Shown: one piece after another, positions 40,259-51,372 of the stretch
Numbering within the stretch: the stretch's first letter is position 1
How the letters are laid out: each line of letters begins with the position of its first letter
Assembly: GCA_021186555.1 (NCBI GenBank)
Contig: JAJKFL010000002.1
Coordinates: 2,781,001 to 2,845,000, forward strand
Length of the DNA stretch: 64,000 nt
Source: Reticulitermes speratus
Taxonomy: Eukaryota; Arthropoda; Insecta; Blattodea; Rhinotermitidae
Direction: 5' to 3'
Made by a program: the position numbers and the translations under genes
The notes under the pieces: generated by a model
Database searches by the model: none
What the model was told of the DNA's origin: nothing
The model's input: the letters and a program-made list of their open reading frames with translations, nothing else

Positions 40259-40604
40259 ATCAAATCAAGTAGAATGAGGTGGGCGGAGCATGTAGCACGT
40301 ATGGGGGAGGGAGATGTGCATACAGGATTTTGGTGGGGAGACCCGAGGGAAGGAGACCACTTGGAAGACCCAGGCGTAGATGGGAGAATAATATTGAAAT
40401 GGATCTTCAAGAAGTGGTATGAGGGGTATGGATTGGATTGATATGGCTCAGGATAGGGACAGGTGGTGGGCTGTTGTGAATGCGGTAATGAACTTCGGAT
40501 TCCATAAAATGCGGGGAATTTCTTGACTAGCCGACGACCTGTTAGATTCTCAAGAAGGACTCTGCTCCATGGAATTAGGTAGTTAGTTAGTTAGTTAGTT
40601 AGTT
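40259..40604 (+). mobile_element. LINE-A, 5'-truncated insertion with TSD and (TTAG)n tail
   Basis: Starts in the post-RT region (AATCAAGTAGAATGAGGTGG), runs to AAATGCGGGGAATTTCTTGA and a (TTAG)n tail. Target duplication AGGCCACGATCG at 40247-40258 and 40605-40616. Confidence 0.92.
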
Positions 40605-40616
40605 AGGCCACGATCG

Positions 40617-41460
40617 CTGCCATTCATGTCCTTAACGATTCATTATTCGCTATCGTCCAATCATTCATCGCTGTCATCCAGTTACTGACAGCGCTGTTGA
40701 ATAAGTTACAGTGACGAAGTCCTGTCAGATGACTTCGCATATAAGTTACTGTATTACAAGTCGATATGTTTTATCTGTAAGCACATTTTAGAACTATTTA
40801 TGCCCTACGTCAATGTGTCAAGTTCCCAAACTTCCTTCTCGCCTCGTTCAGATGTTTGTCCGTGTATAAATAAACCATTTTCTTCTCTTCCAATGCCAAC
40901 TTTCGTCACAATAGGAATATCTTAATTACTATTCTGGCCTCAGCTAGAGGCTGGAGAATCCGGGGTGGAGCTATACCTTTGCTCCCCCTATATGCCTTCA
41001 TGGCGTGGAACAGATACAATTTTATATGTATTTATTAAGAAATGTATGAATGTAAAGTTGTCCCTCTGCGCGCCGTCAAGGTGTATGGGGGGAGTGGAGA
41101 TAGAACTCCACTCGTTATTAACCTCGGCACAAGCGCAAAAGAACCCAAATGTATAGGAACTTATGTGTGTGGAACAGTTTTGTGACCTCAGTGAAGAAGG
41201 AACGTAATTTTCCAGTAGGGACTTTTTGTGCTTTGGTAATTGAAACTCGAGGTTATAATGACCTTGTATTGTCGGAACGCGCTGATTAGATTAGTGTCCT
41301 TGACGATCTGTCGGCCAGATAACGCTGGTTACAGCGTACTGCTGATTGTAACCACACCACAGCCACGTTGATGATCCGCGCCGAAGAACCCCACTGCGTT
41401 GGCGCCACAAACGCCAATATTCACACGCACACAGGAATATGCACAACGCGTATACAGAAT
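40617..41460. other. Mostly unrecognised; SINE-2 scraps
   Basis: GGAGCTATACCTTTGCTCCC at about 40967 and GGGGGAGTGGAGATAGAAC at about 41087 are diverged fragments of the SINE-2 3' part. No gene signature. Confidence 0.4.
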
Positions 41461-41990
41461 TGCGTTATTTGAAGCTTCTGCAGCGGTGCAGATGATATCT
41501 GCGCTCTTTTCGGGTTTAACGCAGCGTAAAATGTTTCCTACCGACGTTTCGGGACAACCTTTCGCTCTTTAGGGGGTTTTACGCAGCGTAGAATTGTAGT
41601 TTCTTATCGACGTTCCGGCAAAAACCTTTCGCTTTTGTGGTTTTACGCAGCGTAGAATTGTAGTTTCTTATCGACGTTTCGGGAAAAACTTTCACTCTTT
41701 TGAGGTTTACGCAGCGTACAATGGTTTCTTACCGACGTTTCTGGACAGCCTTTCGCTCTTTTGGGGTTTTACGCAGCGTAGAATTGTAGTTTCTTATGAC
41801 GTTTCGGGACAACCTTCGCTCTTTTGAGGGTTTTACGCAGCGTAAAATGGTTTCTTACCGACGTTTCGGGACAACCTATAAGTTCCATCTTCAAGGGTGA
41901 AGTAGTCCAAGAAGAATTCTTTGGCTGTTTCGCCCTTAAAGATGGGACCGATAGGTTGTCCCGAAACGTCGATACAGAATTATCAATGTT
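41461..41990. repeat. Palindromic-family array, units of about 60-70 bp, ending in an inverted hammerhead-like pair
   Basis: About six units of TTTACGCAGCGTA, ATGGTTTCTTACCGACGTTT and CGGGACAACCTTTCGCTCTT. At the right end hammerhead-like motifs face each other at 41859-41899 (minus) and 41931-41973 (plus), the latter with AAAGA, T, GGGAC-loop-GTCCC, GAA, ACGT, C. Confidence 0.85.
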
Positions 41991-42075
41991 ACAATGTTAT
42001 TGTAATATGTACGTTGTAATATTTGAGACATCTCACAAATAGCAACATATCACCTTGTTTTTAGGATTTCTATAG

Positions 42076-42127
42076 AACGCCTGACGATGATCGATATCGA
42101 TCGATATCGATCGAAACACGCAGCGTT
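42076..42127 (+). ncRNA. Hammerhead ribozyme-like motif with long stem II
   Basis: Stem I AACGC, core CTGACGA (N7 = C is allowed), extra T, a fully self-complementary 24-base GATCGATATC... stem II, GAA, ACACGC, A17, stem I' GCGTT. Only the stem III closing pair is wrong (C at 42121 where U16.1 is expected). Confidence 0.55.
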
Positions 42128-42774
42128 AAAAAGAAATTAAACAAGTGTTGTATTAGACGGAATAGTGTAACCTTGGCAGTTCCTTCCTAGTGTTGCACAA
42201 GTGCTGTCTTATGTACATTTACACGACAGAATTATGTAAGCAGCTTCATATATATATGTTGCTTTTGGCGTTTTAAGTAGGCCGCGTAGCGTTAGGGCCA
42301 GAAATAAAACATATCATTGCGACGGCGTGCGCTGCTAGCAAGTTAACTTACAGAAACGTCGACTGTTGCAAGATTTCAGACTAACAGCATTCTCAACACA
42401 TCGCAGAAGGATAATTTTTATTTTGGAACGCGAACGCATGCGCAGAACGGTGTTGGTCATGTTACATACCGCTTGGCCGGGCCATTTTGATTTCCTGGTT
42501 GCCCTGTTTCGTGTGTCTTTACAGATTTGGATTTTTGTAAGTATTTGTCAGTTATCGAACGTAGAGAAAGCCGCTCTCTGATAAGTTCGTCTGGTGATAA
42601 GTGTGAGACAGGATCAGGCTGGAGACGTCGTCTGTAATGACAACTGATATCGTCACTGACAGTTACGAGCTTCAAATCAGTGTCGAAACACCCGCTTCAA
42701 ACTTTGCAAAACTGTGTCAATATCTGCACGTGTCTCATGTCCATCTACCTGTAAATTTTAAACAACAACGATGT
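42128..42774. other. Nothing recognised
   Basis: Short frames without domains. Confidence 0.35.
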
Positions 42775-43012
42775 CAGGCTTCCGCCGCGACGTTGATGAC
42801 ATCTGCGGTCTTCTGGGGTATTACACGGCGTCGTGTGGTAATTGTTTACCGACGTTTAAGGGCCAACGTATCGGTCCCATCCTCAACGGGTCAAGAGTCA
42901 GAGTAGGAAGACTCGTGAGGATGGGACCTATACGTTGTCCCCGAAACGTCGGTAAACAATTACCACACGACGCCGTGTAATACCCCAGAAGACCCCAGAT
43001 TTTACACAAAAA
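42775..43012. repeat. Two-armed palindromic element with facing hammerhead-like motifs
   Basis: The left arm GGTCTTCTGGGGTATTACAC, CGTCGTGTGGTAATTGTTTA faces the right arm TAAACAATTACCACACGACG, TAATACCCCAGAAGACC. Motifs at about 42850-42890 (minus) and 42910-42955 (plus) have GTGAGGA, T, GGGAC-loop-GTCCCC, GAA, ACGT. Confidence 0.88.
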
Positions 43013-43099
43013 GATTGCAGATACGGCGTGCTCTGTGACGAGGTACACATACTTCATCGAGGGTCCGTTAGTTTGTTAGTATCACACGATTACACGGTA

Positions 43100-43270
43100 A
43101 TGGTAAAGGTAAAGGTCACCCTAGAACAGGCCATGAAGGTCCAGGAAGGGGAGTAGAGGTATAGCTCTACTCTTTCTTTAACCTCGGCGCTAGATGAGGG
43201 TGGGTGGTCAACGCCACGCCCCGGCCGCTTTACCCCCGGGAATGACCCGGTACCCATTGTACAGGAGGCT
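43100..43270 (-). mobile_element. SINE-2, 5'-truncated with TSD
   Basis: From the GGTAAAGGTAAAGGTCACC tail to ACCCATTGTACAGGAGGCT; the tRNA head is missing. Target duplication ATTACACGGTA at 43089-43099 and 43271-43281. Confidence 0.92.
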
Positions 43271-43281
43271 ATTACACGGTA

Positions 43282-44394
43282 CATGCTGAATGTAATTTAA
43301 TTTGTGCCCTTAGGAACAGCACGGCCTTCCCTGCGTCGATTTTCACGAAACTCACAAATGCTCAGTAACACTGTTTTCAGATCTTTTATACCAAATTTCA
43401 CCCAAATCTGCCAGTAGAGGTGGAGAAACAGAAATGCCTTTACTCCCTTAGTGAAGTACTTCTTTCATTGCATTTGTTTTAAGAAAGCACACCATTACTC
43501 AGCTACACTGCATGTAGATTTTTCTGTAGCGAGTTTTATCAAAATGGGACAAGCGCACAAAATAGTAATAAAAATTAATTTACGTTCCAACGTAAAGCAT
43601 GGATTCCACTGTACCAATTTTCAATTAAATCTACTGAATGGCTTCATATGGGGATTTACAGTGCTTTCACCCCAGTCGGTCAAGAAATGTGGAAATTACA
43701 GGTCAAAATTCGATATAAACTGACACGCCCTCAAGTTATGACTATCTCTCTCGGCAGGTTTTCAAAGAACTCATGATTGCTGTCAATCGAGAGAGGTCAT
43801 TTTTCTCTAATTTGTAACTGAGGGCCGTAATGCAAGAGTGATACATCAGACATGGTCTGAGTTATTGGGCACGGAGCACCGAAAGCCGTTTCACTTTCAG
43901 TGTGGCAGACTTGTTGAGTTATTTCTGATACTGCACTTCTCCCTTCCAGAGGCACCAGTAACCCAATTTTAGACTTTATTTGCAAGAAAAGTGGGCATAT
44001 GAAGTTCACGTGTGCGTATAAACAGCCAGTATGCTGTCTCTATCTTTTTATTACAAGTAGTGTATACGTTTTGAAATTCTCTGGCCTTTTGCCATTACCT
44101 GCAGTGGCTGTGCTGATTCACACTACACTCTTCTGTGGGCCAGATCTTGACGTTGAAATAGCAACCAAGTGCCAAGAAACTTAGCGACTGAATTGGCTGC
44201 CTCGCCGCGTTGTACCGAGGACACTAATAGGGGATTTAAAATCATACCACCGCCACGACCTTCCGAAACTCCCTGTATGCGTCTTGTGCGTCAGAGGATC
44301 TCTGCTGCCGAGTGTGTGTGTAAACACCTCTTAGTTCCCTGGCCATGTATAGTGGGCAACCGAGTGATTGATTTCATTTATATTGCGATTAGTT
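43282..44394. other. Nothing recognised
   Basis: Several frames of 60-120 codons show no conserved features. Confidence 0.35.
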
Positions 44395-46240
44395 CTTCTA
44401 AAGCCCAGTGGTTACTATATCTACCACCAGGTTTAACATTCACAAATTCCACGTTCTGCACACACAGTGTATTTATGTGTTTTGTGTGGATCTCAGAACA
44501 AACAGCGATTATTTCACTGTACAGCATTAACTGACTGGTTTGTATAACTGAGACGGAGTGTGTTTACTGCGCGGTACGGACTGCATTTATGTGTTTTGTG
44601 TGGATCTCAGAACAAACAGCGATTATTCACTGTACAACATTAACTGACTGGTTTGTATAACTGAGACGGAGTGTGTTTACTGCGCGGTACGGACTGTATT
44701 TATGTGTTTTGTGTGGATCTCAGAACAAACAGCGATTATTTCACTGTACAACATTAACTGACTGGTTTGTATAACTGAGACGGAGTGTGTTTACTGCGCG
44801 GTACGGACTGCATTTATGTGTTTTGTGTGGATCTCAGAACAAACAGCGATTATTTCACTGTACAGCATTAACTGACTGGTTTGTATAACTGAGACGGAGT
44901 GTGTTTACTGCGCGGTACGGACTGCATTTATGTGTTTTGTGTGGATCTCAGAACAAACAGCGATTATTTCACTGTACAGCATTAACTGACTGGTTTGTAT
45001 AACTGAGACGGAGTGTGTTTACTGCGCGGTACGGACTGCATTTATGTGTTTTGTGTGGATCTCAGAACAAACAGCGATTATTTCACTGTACAACATTAAC
45101 TGACTGGTTTGTATAACTGAGACGGAGTGTGTTTACTGCGCGGTACGGACTGTATTTATGTGTTTTGTGTGGATCTCAGAACAAACAGCGATTATTTCAC
45201 TGTACAGCATTAACTGACTGGTTTGTATAACTGAGACGGAGTGTGTTTACTGCGCGGTACGGACTGTATTTATGTGTTTTGTGTGGATCTCAGAACAAAC
45301 AGCGATTATTTGACTGTACAGCATTAACTGACTGGTTTGTATAACTGAGACGGAGTGTGTTTACTGCGCGGTACGGACTGCATTTATGTGTTTTGTGTGG
45401 ATCTCAGAACAAACAGCGATTATTTCACTGTACAGCATTAACTGACTGGTTTGTATAACTGAGACGGATGTGTTTACTGCGCGGTACGGACTGTATTTAT
45501 GTGTTTTGTGTGGATCTCAGAACAAACAGCGATTATTTGCTGTACAGCATTAACTGACTGGTTTGTATAACTGAGACGGAGTGTGTTTACTGCGCGGTAC
45601 GGACTGATTTATGTGTTTTGTGTGGATCTCAGAACAAACAGCGATTATTTCACTGTACAACATTAACTGACTGGTTTGTATAACGGAGACGGAGTGTGTT
45701 TACTGCGCGGTACGGACTGTATTTATGTGTTTTGTGTGGATCTCAGAACAAACAGCGATTATTTCACTGTACAACATTAACTGACTGGTTTGTATAACGG
45801 AGACGGAGTGTGTTTACTGCGCGGTACGGACTGTATTTATGTGTTTTGTGTGGATCTCAGAACAAACAGCGATTATTTCACTGTACAACATTAACTGACA
45901 GGTTTGTATAACTGAGACGGAGTGTGTTTACTGCGCGGTACGGACTGTATTTATGTGTTTTGTGTGGATCTCAGAACAAACAGCGATTATTTCACTGTAC
46001 AACATTAACTGACTGGTTTGTATAACTGAGACGGAGTGTGTTTACTGCGCGGTACGGACTGTATTTATGTGTTTTGTGTGGATCTCAGAACAAACAGCGA
46101 TTATTTCACTGTACAACATTAACTGACTGGTTTGTATAACGGAGACGGAGTGTGTTTACTGCGCGGTACGAGCTGAATATTTATATAAAAATGAGGTTTA
46201 TCTTAGTCTTCAAATGGTTACTCAAACTTTGTCCTTCTCT
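44395..46240 (-). repeat. 114-bp-unit array F, about 15 units (largest)
   Basis: Left end CTAAAGCCCAGTGGTTACTA, TCTACCACCAGGTTTAACAT; right end GGTACGAGCTGAATATTTAT. Units alternate between TGTACAGCATTAACTG and TGTACAACATTAACTG and between GACTGCATTTATG and GACTGTATTTATG, showing block copying. Confidence 0.95.
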
Positions 46241-46403
46241 CATTACACACTAGTGTGTTTATTCAGCTGTGGCGTATTTTAAGCTGTTTCACCATACACG
46301 TAAGTTCATACCGCCTATGGGATCCACCCAGCCTCCTATGCAATGGGTACAATACATGAAGCTGAACACTCACCCAAACCTAGCGATGAAGTTCAGAATT
46401 AGT

Positions 46404-46480
46404 GGCCAAACCGCGGCTCGCGAGCCACATGCGGCTCTTTGACATATAATGTGCGGCTCGCGGAAATATGTTGGCTGAGC
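46404..46480. mobile_element. hAT element end fragment
   Basis: GTGGCCAAACCGCGGCTCGC, GAGCCACATGCGGCTCTTTG and TGCGGCTCGCGG are typical of hAT terminal regions seen in many animals. No matching second end found nearby. Confidence 0.5.
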
Positions 46481-46687
46481 TCCTTTTTGCATTGCAATTC
46501 ATAAAAAAGGTAAATAAAAATGTTTAAGCTTTATAATTATTTACCGGTATAAACTGAGAGTCCGCTGGATTAAGACAGTTGCTTCTGAACGTTATACGCC
46601 ATTGTCAGAACCTTTCAGAATTTCACTGAATATTAACTAACGATACGCACCTTCACTGTCAAATTTTAATAGTACTATATAACTTTC

Positions 46688-46726
46688 CCCGACATATGTT
46701 TCGGTCAACCTTTGACCTTCATCAGT
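46688..46726 (-). ncRNA. Hammerhead-like motif, left arm
   Basis: Minus strand: CTGATGA, extra A, stem II GGTCA-AAGGT-TGACC perfect, GAA, stem III ACATATGT, C17. Stem I is not complementary (ACACA versus GGGGA). Confidence 0.5.
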
Positions 46727-46920
46727 GTGTACAAACTACATTTGCTTTACGTCCATAACTTCACTGTGTCATCACAAATTATCGTTCGATGTCCACGTAA
46801 GTGAGAGCACTGTATAAAAACACTTTTGAAAAAAATCACACTTTCTAAAATCACTGTTCAACGATAATTTGTGATGAAACAGTAAACTTATGGACAGAAA
46901 GCAAATGTAGTTTGTACACA

Positions 46921-46960
46921 CTGATGAAGGTCAAAGGTTGACCGAAACATATGTCGGGGA
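46921..46960 (+). ncRNA. Hammerhead-like motif, right arm
   Basis: Identical core, stem II and stem III to the left-arm copy. Stem I pairing is absent within the monomer. Confidence 0.5.
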
Positions 46961-47047
46961 AAGTTATATAGTACTATTGAAATTTGACAGTGAAGTTGCA
47001 TTTCGTTGGTTAATATTCAGTGAGTTTAAAACGCACGTTGACGGTTT

Positions 47048-47620
47048 ATAAATATAAGTTTTAAAACTTTCGCGGCGACATGATTCAATATAGTTTTCTC
47101 GGGCGCACAGCCGCGTCAATTCGTTTGAATACAACGTTTCGGGGACTGGCTCCGTCCCCGAAACGTTGTATTCAAACGAATTGACGCGGCTGTGCGCCCG
47201 AGAAAACTATATTGAGTTATGTAAAAATATTTCAGAATTTATCTGGAAGTTTGTTACGTGCTGGACCTTCAGGAATTTTTCACAAATAGCGCCGATTGTC
47301 TATTTACAGACTGTCCTCGACATTCGGTTATATAGAAATATAAGTTTTAAAACTTTCGCGGCGACATGATTCAATATAGTTTTCTCGGGCGCACAGCCGC
47401 GTCAATTCGTTTGAATACAACGTTTCCGGGACTGGCTCCGTCCCCGAAACGTTGTATTCAAACGAATTGACGCGGCTGTGCGCCCGAGAAAACTATATTG
47501 AGTTATTAAAAATATTTCAGAATTTATCTGGAAGTTTGTTACGTGCTGGACAAATAGCGCCGATTGTCTATTTACAGACTGTCCTCGACATTCGTATGAG
47601 GCGTCAGGTGCCGGTCTGAA
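47048..47620. repeat. Direct duplication of a roughly 290-bp segment, each with a perfect hairpin of about 62-bp arms
   Basis: Both copies start ATAAGTTTTAAAACTTTCGC; the arms TCAATATAGTTTTCTCGGGC, GCACAGCCGCGTCAATTCGT, TTGAATACAACGTTTC fold on GGGGACTGGCTCCGTCCCC. Then AAATATTTCAGAATTTATCT and GACTGTCCTCGACATTCG follow in both. The second copy lacks about 20 bp (CTTCAGGAATTTTTCAC region). Confidence 0.92.
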
Positions 47621-47839
47621 CACTTACAAGTGCCCAGCGGAATCCTCTGATATAAGCTAACGCCTTGCTGGACTAAATTGGATCAGCAATCCATTTTTGT
47701 ACACGGACGAACTAGGGCGAAACTGACTTCCTCGTGATCTAATTTAGTAACGTGAGAATAGAAGGGTAATAGATATTTGTGACGTTCTCTTGAAACTAAG
47801 TTTAGAAGGTAAAAACTCAAGTTTTCGTTACGTACGCCA

Positions 47840-48040
47840 TGATGACACATAGGGGAGTAGAGGTGTAGCTCCACTAATTCCTAATTCGACACTATGTGGA
47901 GACGAGACGTCACCTTCACACCGCGGCCACTTTACCCCCCCCCCCTCCAGTACCCCTTGTCCAGGAGGTTGGTTGGGCCCCAAGGCAGGTATGGACATTT
48001 TGGAGATGCGATAAACGTCTTGCCCTTACTTGAATCGAAT
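47840..48040 (-). mobile_element. SINE-2, old diverged copy
   Basis: AGGGGAGTAGAGGTGTAGCT, GCGGCCACTTTACCCCCC and TCCAGGAGGTTGGTTGGGCC follow the SINE-2 order with many changes. Confidence 0.7.
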
Positions 48041-48394
48041 TAAATTAGTTTAGAAAAACAAATCAAAATAACTGACGTCTTTTATTGAAGGCGGTCCGAA
48101 TTTTCCCGCTATGCATTTCGGCGCTCCAAAGTCGGACAGATATGTACACGAATTTCGGCACAAAAATGCATGAAATATTTTGGTCGGAATGCGTAAAAGA
48201 AGTATAGAATGTTATAGACAGACATAGAATATAGGATAATATTAAAACAGAATATAGAGAAATGGTGTGTATGATGATACTTGGGCCTACGGTCCAGTGG
48301 CGGGATATTGCAGGGATTTCCTTTACCAACTGAACAACTGTACCTCCTCAGTATTTCTGCAATAGTAAGCTTATAATGTATGTAATTGCGTATA
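48041..48394. other. Nothing recognised
   Basis: AT-rich DNA with no gene signature; the TA target of the mariner element ends it. Confidence 0.35.
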
Positions 48395-48979
48395 CAGGGC
48401 ATACACAAAAGAATGGTGCGGTTTCAAAAGTGAATAAAAAATTTATGTCTCACATTACACGGGCACAACATACACCATCAGCGGCGGCAACTGTCCAAGT
48501 TTCTCATGCGCTACCAGCAGTTCGCTTCTCATGCTTACTGCACAGGAATGTACGAGTGCTTCTCAATCGTGTTCTTCCACAGCGCTGGATCGGACGTGCT
48601 GCTGCAAATGGAGACAAGAACCTTCTCCCTTGGCCACCCCGTTCGTCAGATCTTACACCGTGCGATTTCTTTCTTTGGGGGTTCGTTAAAGACAGCGTTT
48701 ATGTACCACCATTGCCCACGTCCATCCATGAAATTCGTGATCGGATAACGCATGCACTGCAGGCCATTACAGCGGACATGCTACACCGGGTCTGGGATGA
48801 GTTTGATTACCGTGTGGATGTGTGTCGTGTGACCCAGGGTGCACACATTGAAGGATTGTAATTACCAAATGAGAAACTTGGACAGTTGCCGCCGCTGACG
48901 GTGTATGTTGTGCCGTGTAAGGTGAGAAATACATTTTTATTCACTTTTGAAACCGCACCATTCTTTTGTGTATGCCCTG
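48395..48979 (+). mobile_element. Mariner-family element, internally deleted
   Basis: Perfect terminal inverted repeats of about 46 bp (CAGGGCATACACAAAAGAAT and on) flanked by TA at 48393-48394 and 48980-48981. At 585 bp it encodes only the C-terminal part of a transposase. Confidence 0.93.
48530..48861 (+). pseudogene. Mariner/Tc1-like transposase C-terminal fragment
   Basis: The frame reads LLNRVLPQRWIGRAAANGDK, WPPRSSDLTPCDFFLWGFVK, then ALQAITADMLHRVWDEFDYR and CRVTQGAHIE. The WPPRSxDLTPCDFFLWG block contains the last catalytic Asp of mariner-like transposases. The N-terminal DNA-binding domain and first Asp residues are deleted; translation upstream of about 48530 is internal non-homologous sequence. 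Confidence 0.85.
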
Positions 48980-49118
48980 TATATAGAGCGCGGTATTCAT
49001 TATGTCACGGATTGTAATTGGGTTTTAAAGTGAAGTTCGTAGGCAAAGAACTTCACAGATGACGCCTATCTGAGATATCGATGGACGCATGGGTTAGACT
49101 GCCAGGGAGACGCTAAAC

Positions 49119-49391
49119 CAGTATTTTCCACCCTTACAACCCCCTAAAATAATTTTAATATCGCAACTATCCCCTATGTACAAAAAAAACGTATACAGGC
49201 TAGAAAACAAAAGAGACAGTCGGTAGCGCAGAGATTACACCAGTATTGCCAATCACCGGTAAAAAAAAAATTCCCGCGATATTTCGAGGATATTTCAAAT
49301 TTTCCTCGGTATTTTAAAACTGTTTGTGTTCATTCCACGATTTCTCGCGGCTCCTAACGCTGTTCTGTGGGACCCTGGTTGGGAAACACTG
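49119..49391. mobile_element. Possible hAT MITE
   Basis: CAGTATTTTCCACCC at the left resembles the complement of the right end (GGTTGGGAAACACTG), and the interior mentions AACCCCCTAAAATAATTTTA. The flanking 8-mers match poorly. Confidence 0.4.
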
Positions 49392-49664
49392 CACAAAAGT
49401 AATGAAGCATTGCCACCAAAAATGACTACAGCTGTACTGCTCCCTGCTGTTACCACATACGTGCTACTTTGCCACATCATCCTGCCGCGTGTCACATGAC
49501 CTTGTTTCACTTCGTTTTGTCTCGTTTTGAACTTTGTCACCTTGCTTCGTCTGTGGTGACGAAATTTACGCACGATCGTGCTTCATTACGCACGATCGTG
49601 CTTCTTTACGCACAAAGTGCAGTCACTATGTCCCGTTTGACCGTATCAGGGTGAGACCTCGTGA

Positions 49665-49850
49665 TCTTACCCGATTGTGAAGATTACAGCTTTCTGGCAT
49701 TTTACGCTGTCGTTAGGTTAAGTAGATTCCGACGTTTCGAACAATCGTACTGCCCTCATCTTCATAGTCTTCTTGTACCGCCCGACACTGAAGATTACGG
49801 CCCTACGATTTTTCGAAACGTCGGGAACTACTTACCTAACGATATATCCC
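49665..49850. repeat. Two-armed palindromic element with hammerhead-like motifs
   Basis: ACGCTGTCGTTAGGTTAAGT with GATTCCGACGTTTCGAACAA faces TTTTTCGAAACGTCGGGAAC with ACTTACCTAACGATATATCC. The plus-strand motif at 49786-49825 has an intact CTGAAGA core but a poor stem II. Confidence 0.8.
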
Positions 49851-49912
49851 ACAAACGTCATTTATATACACCAACATATGTACACAGAAAATTAAAATTA
49901 TACATAAATTTG

Positions 49913-49957
49913 GACCCTTCTACATGTTTCGGCATTAAGTCGCCATCATCAGGGAGA
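49913..49957 (-). ncRNA. Hammerhead ribozyme-like motif
   Basis: Minus strand: CTGATGA, extra T, stem II GGC...GCC, GAA, stem III AC-AT-GT, A17. Stem I is imperfect (TCTCC with GAAGGG). Core intact. Confidence 0.55.
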
Positions 49958-50439
49958 CGTAAATGCAAATGAATACATTATTAACCACATCGATGCCACA
50001 TTTACAATGTTAAAAATACATAAAATATACAAAATACATGAAACATCAGTTATAAATACAATACGATGTACGGTGTACGATGTTAACATGTTCTTCGTTA
50101 AAATTAACTGACTGTACATGTGAGATCGACGTGTTAATGTTACGTATTTCCTTGTACTGATGTCTCCGTGATGATGGCGATGTAGAAGGGCCCAATGTAC
50201 ACGTTGTAATGTTTATTGTGTGCATGTGTTGCTGTATGTAAATGACTACAAGCACTGTGCACGGAATGAATAATATTAATTATTACAGAAGACTTGAACG
50301 TACAGCAACACCGCTGTGTTACCCTCAGATCTCACGCTGTTTCAGTTATTCGTGGTAATTCACATAGAATTAATCCATTTGACCGTCCCTGCAGTCATCT
50401 TAACGGTTGTCTAAAGATAACCGTTGATCTTAATCCTTT
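49958..50439. other. Nothing recognised
   Basis: AT-rich DNA without gene signature. Confidence 0.35.
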
Positions 50440-51372
50440 TAAGCTTAGTGCTTAGGCTGTGTTATGTACCGCCAGGTTTGACATTCACAAATTCTACGTT
50501 CTGCCCACACAGTGTATTTATGTGTTTTGTGTGGATCTCAGAACAAACAGCGATTATTTCACTGTACAGCATTAACTGACTGGTTTGTATAACTGAGACG
50601 GAGTGTGTTTACTGCGCGGTACGGACTGTATTTATGTGTTTTGTGTGGATCTCAGAACAAACAGCGATTATTTCACTGTACAGCATTAACTGACTGGTTT
50701 GTATAACTGAGACGGAGTGTGTTTACTGCGCGGTACGGACTGTATTTATGTGTTTTGTGTGGATCTCAGAACAAACAGCGATTATTTCACTGTACAACAT
50801 TAACTGACTGGTTTGTATAACTGAGACGGAGTGTGTTTACTGCTCGGTACGGACTGTATTTATGTGTTTTGTGTGGATCTCAGAACAAACAGCGATTATT
50901 TCACTGTACAGCATTATCTGACTGGTTTATATAACGGAGACGGAGTGTGTTTACTGCGCGGTACGGACTGTATTTATGTGTTTTGTGTGGATCTCAGAAC
51001 AATCACGATTATTTCACTGTACAACATTAACTGACTGGTTTGTATAACTGAGACGGAGTGTGTTTACTGCGCGGTACGGACTGTATTTATGTGTTTTGTG
51101 GATCTCAGAACAAACAGCGATTATTTCACTGTACAACATTAACTGACTGGTTTGTATAACTGAGACGGAGTGTGTTTACTGCGCGGTACGAGCTGAATCT
51201 TTAAATACAAATGAGGTTAATCTTAGTCTTCAAATGGTTACTCAAACTTTGTCCTTCTCTCATTACACACTAGTGTGTTTATTCAGCTGTGGCGTATTTT
51301 AAACTGTTTCACCATACACGTAAGTTCATACCGCCTATGGGATCCACCCAGCCTCCTATACAATGGGTACCG
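50440..51372 (-). repeat. 114-bp-unit array G, about 6 units, plus right flank shared with array F
   Basis: Left end CTTAGTGCTTAGGCTGTGTT, GTACCGCCAGGTTTGACATT; array to about 51190; right flank AATGAGGTTAATCTTAGTCT to GCCTCCTATACAATGGGTAC, nearly identical to 46185-46350 after array F and including the same SINE-2 scrap. Confidence 0.93.

Larger units (their letters stand above)
46620..47020. repeat. Large inverted repeat carrying facing hammerhead-like motifs
   Basis: The left arm (ACTTTCCCCGACATATGTTT, TACAAACTACATTTGCTTT, ATCACAAATTATCGTT) faces the right arm (AACGATAATTTGTGAT, AAGCAAATGTAGTTTGTACA, ACATATGTCGGGGAAAGT) over about 150 bp per arm. Confidence 0.9.

Noticed and set aside
40965..41156. 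Possible complete SINE-2
   Set aside because: Only two short matches to the 3' part in different orientation; listed as scraps only.
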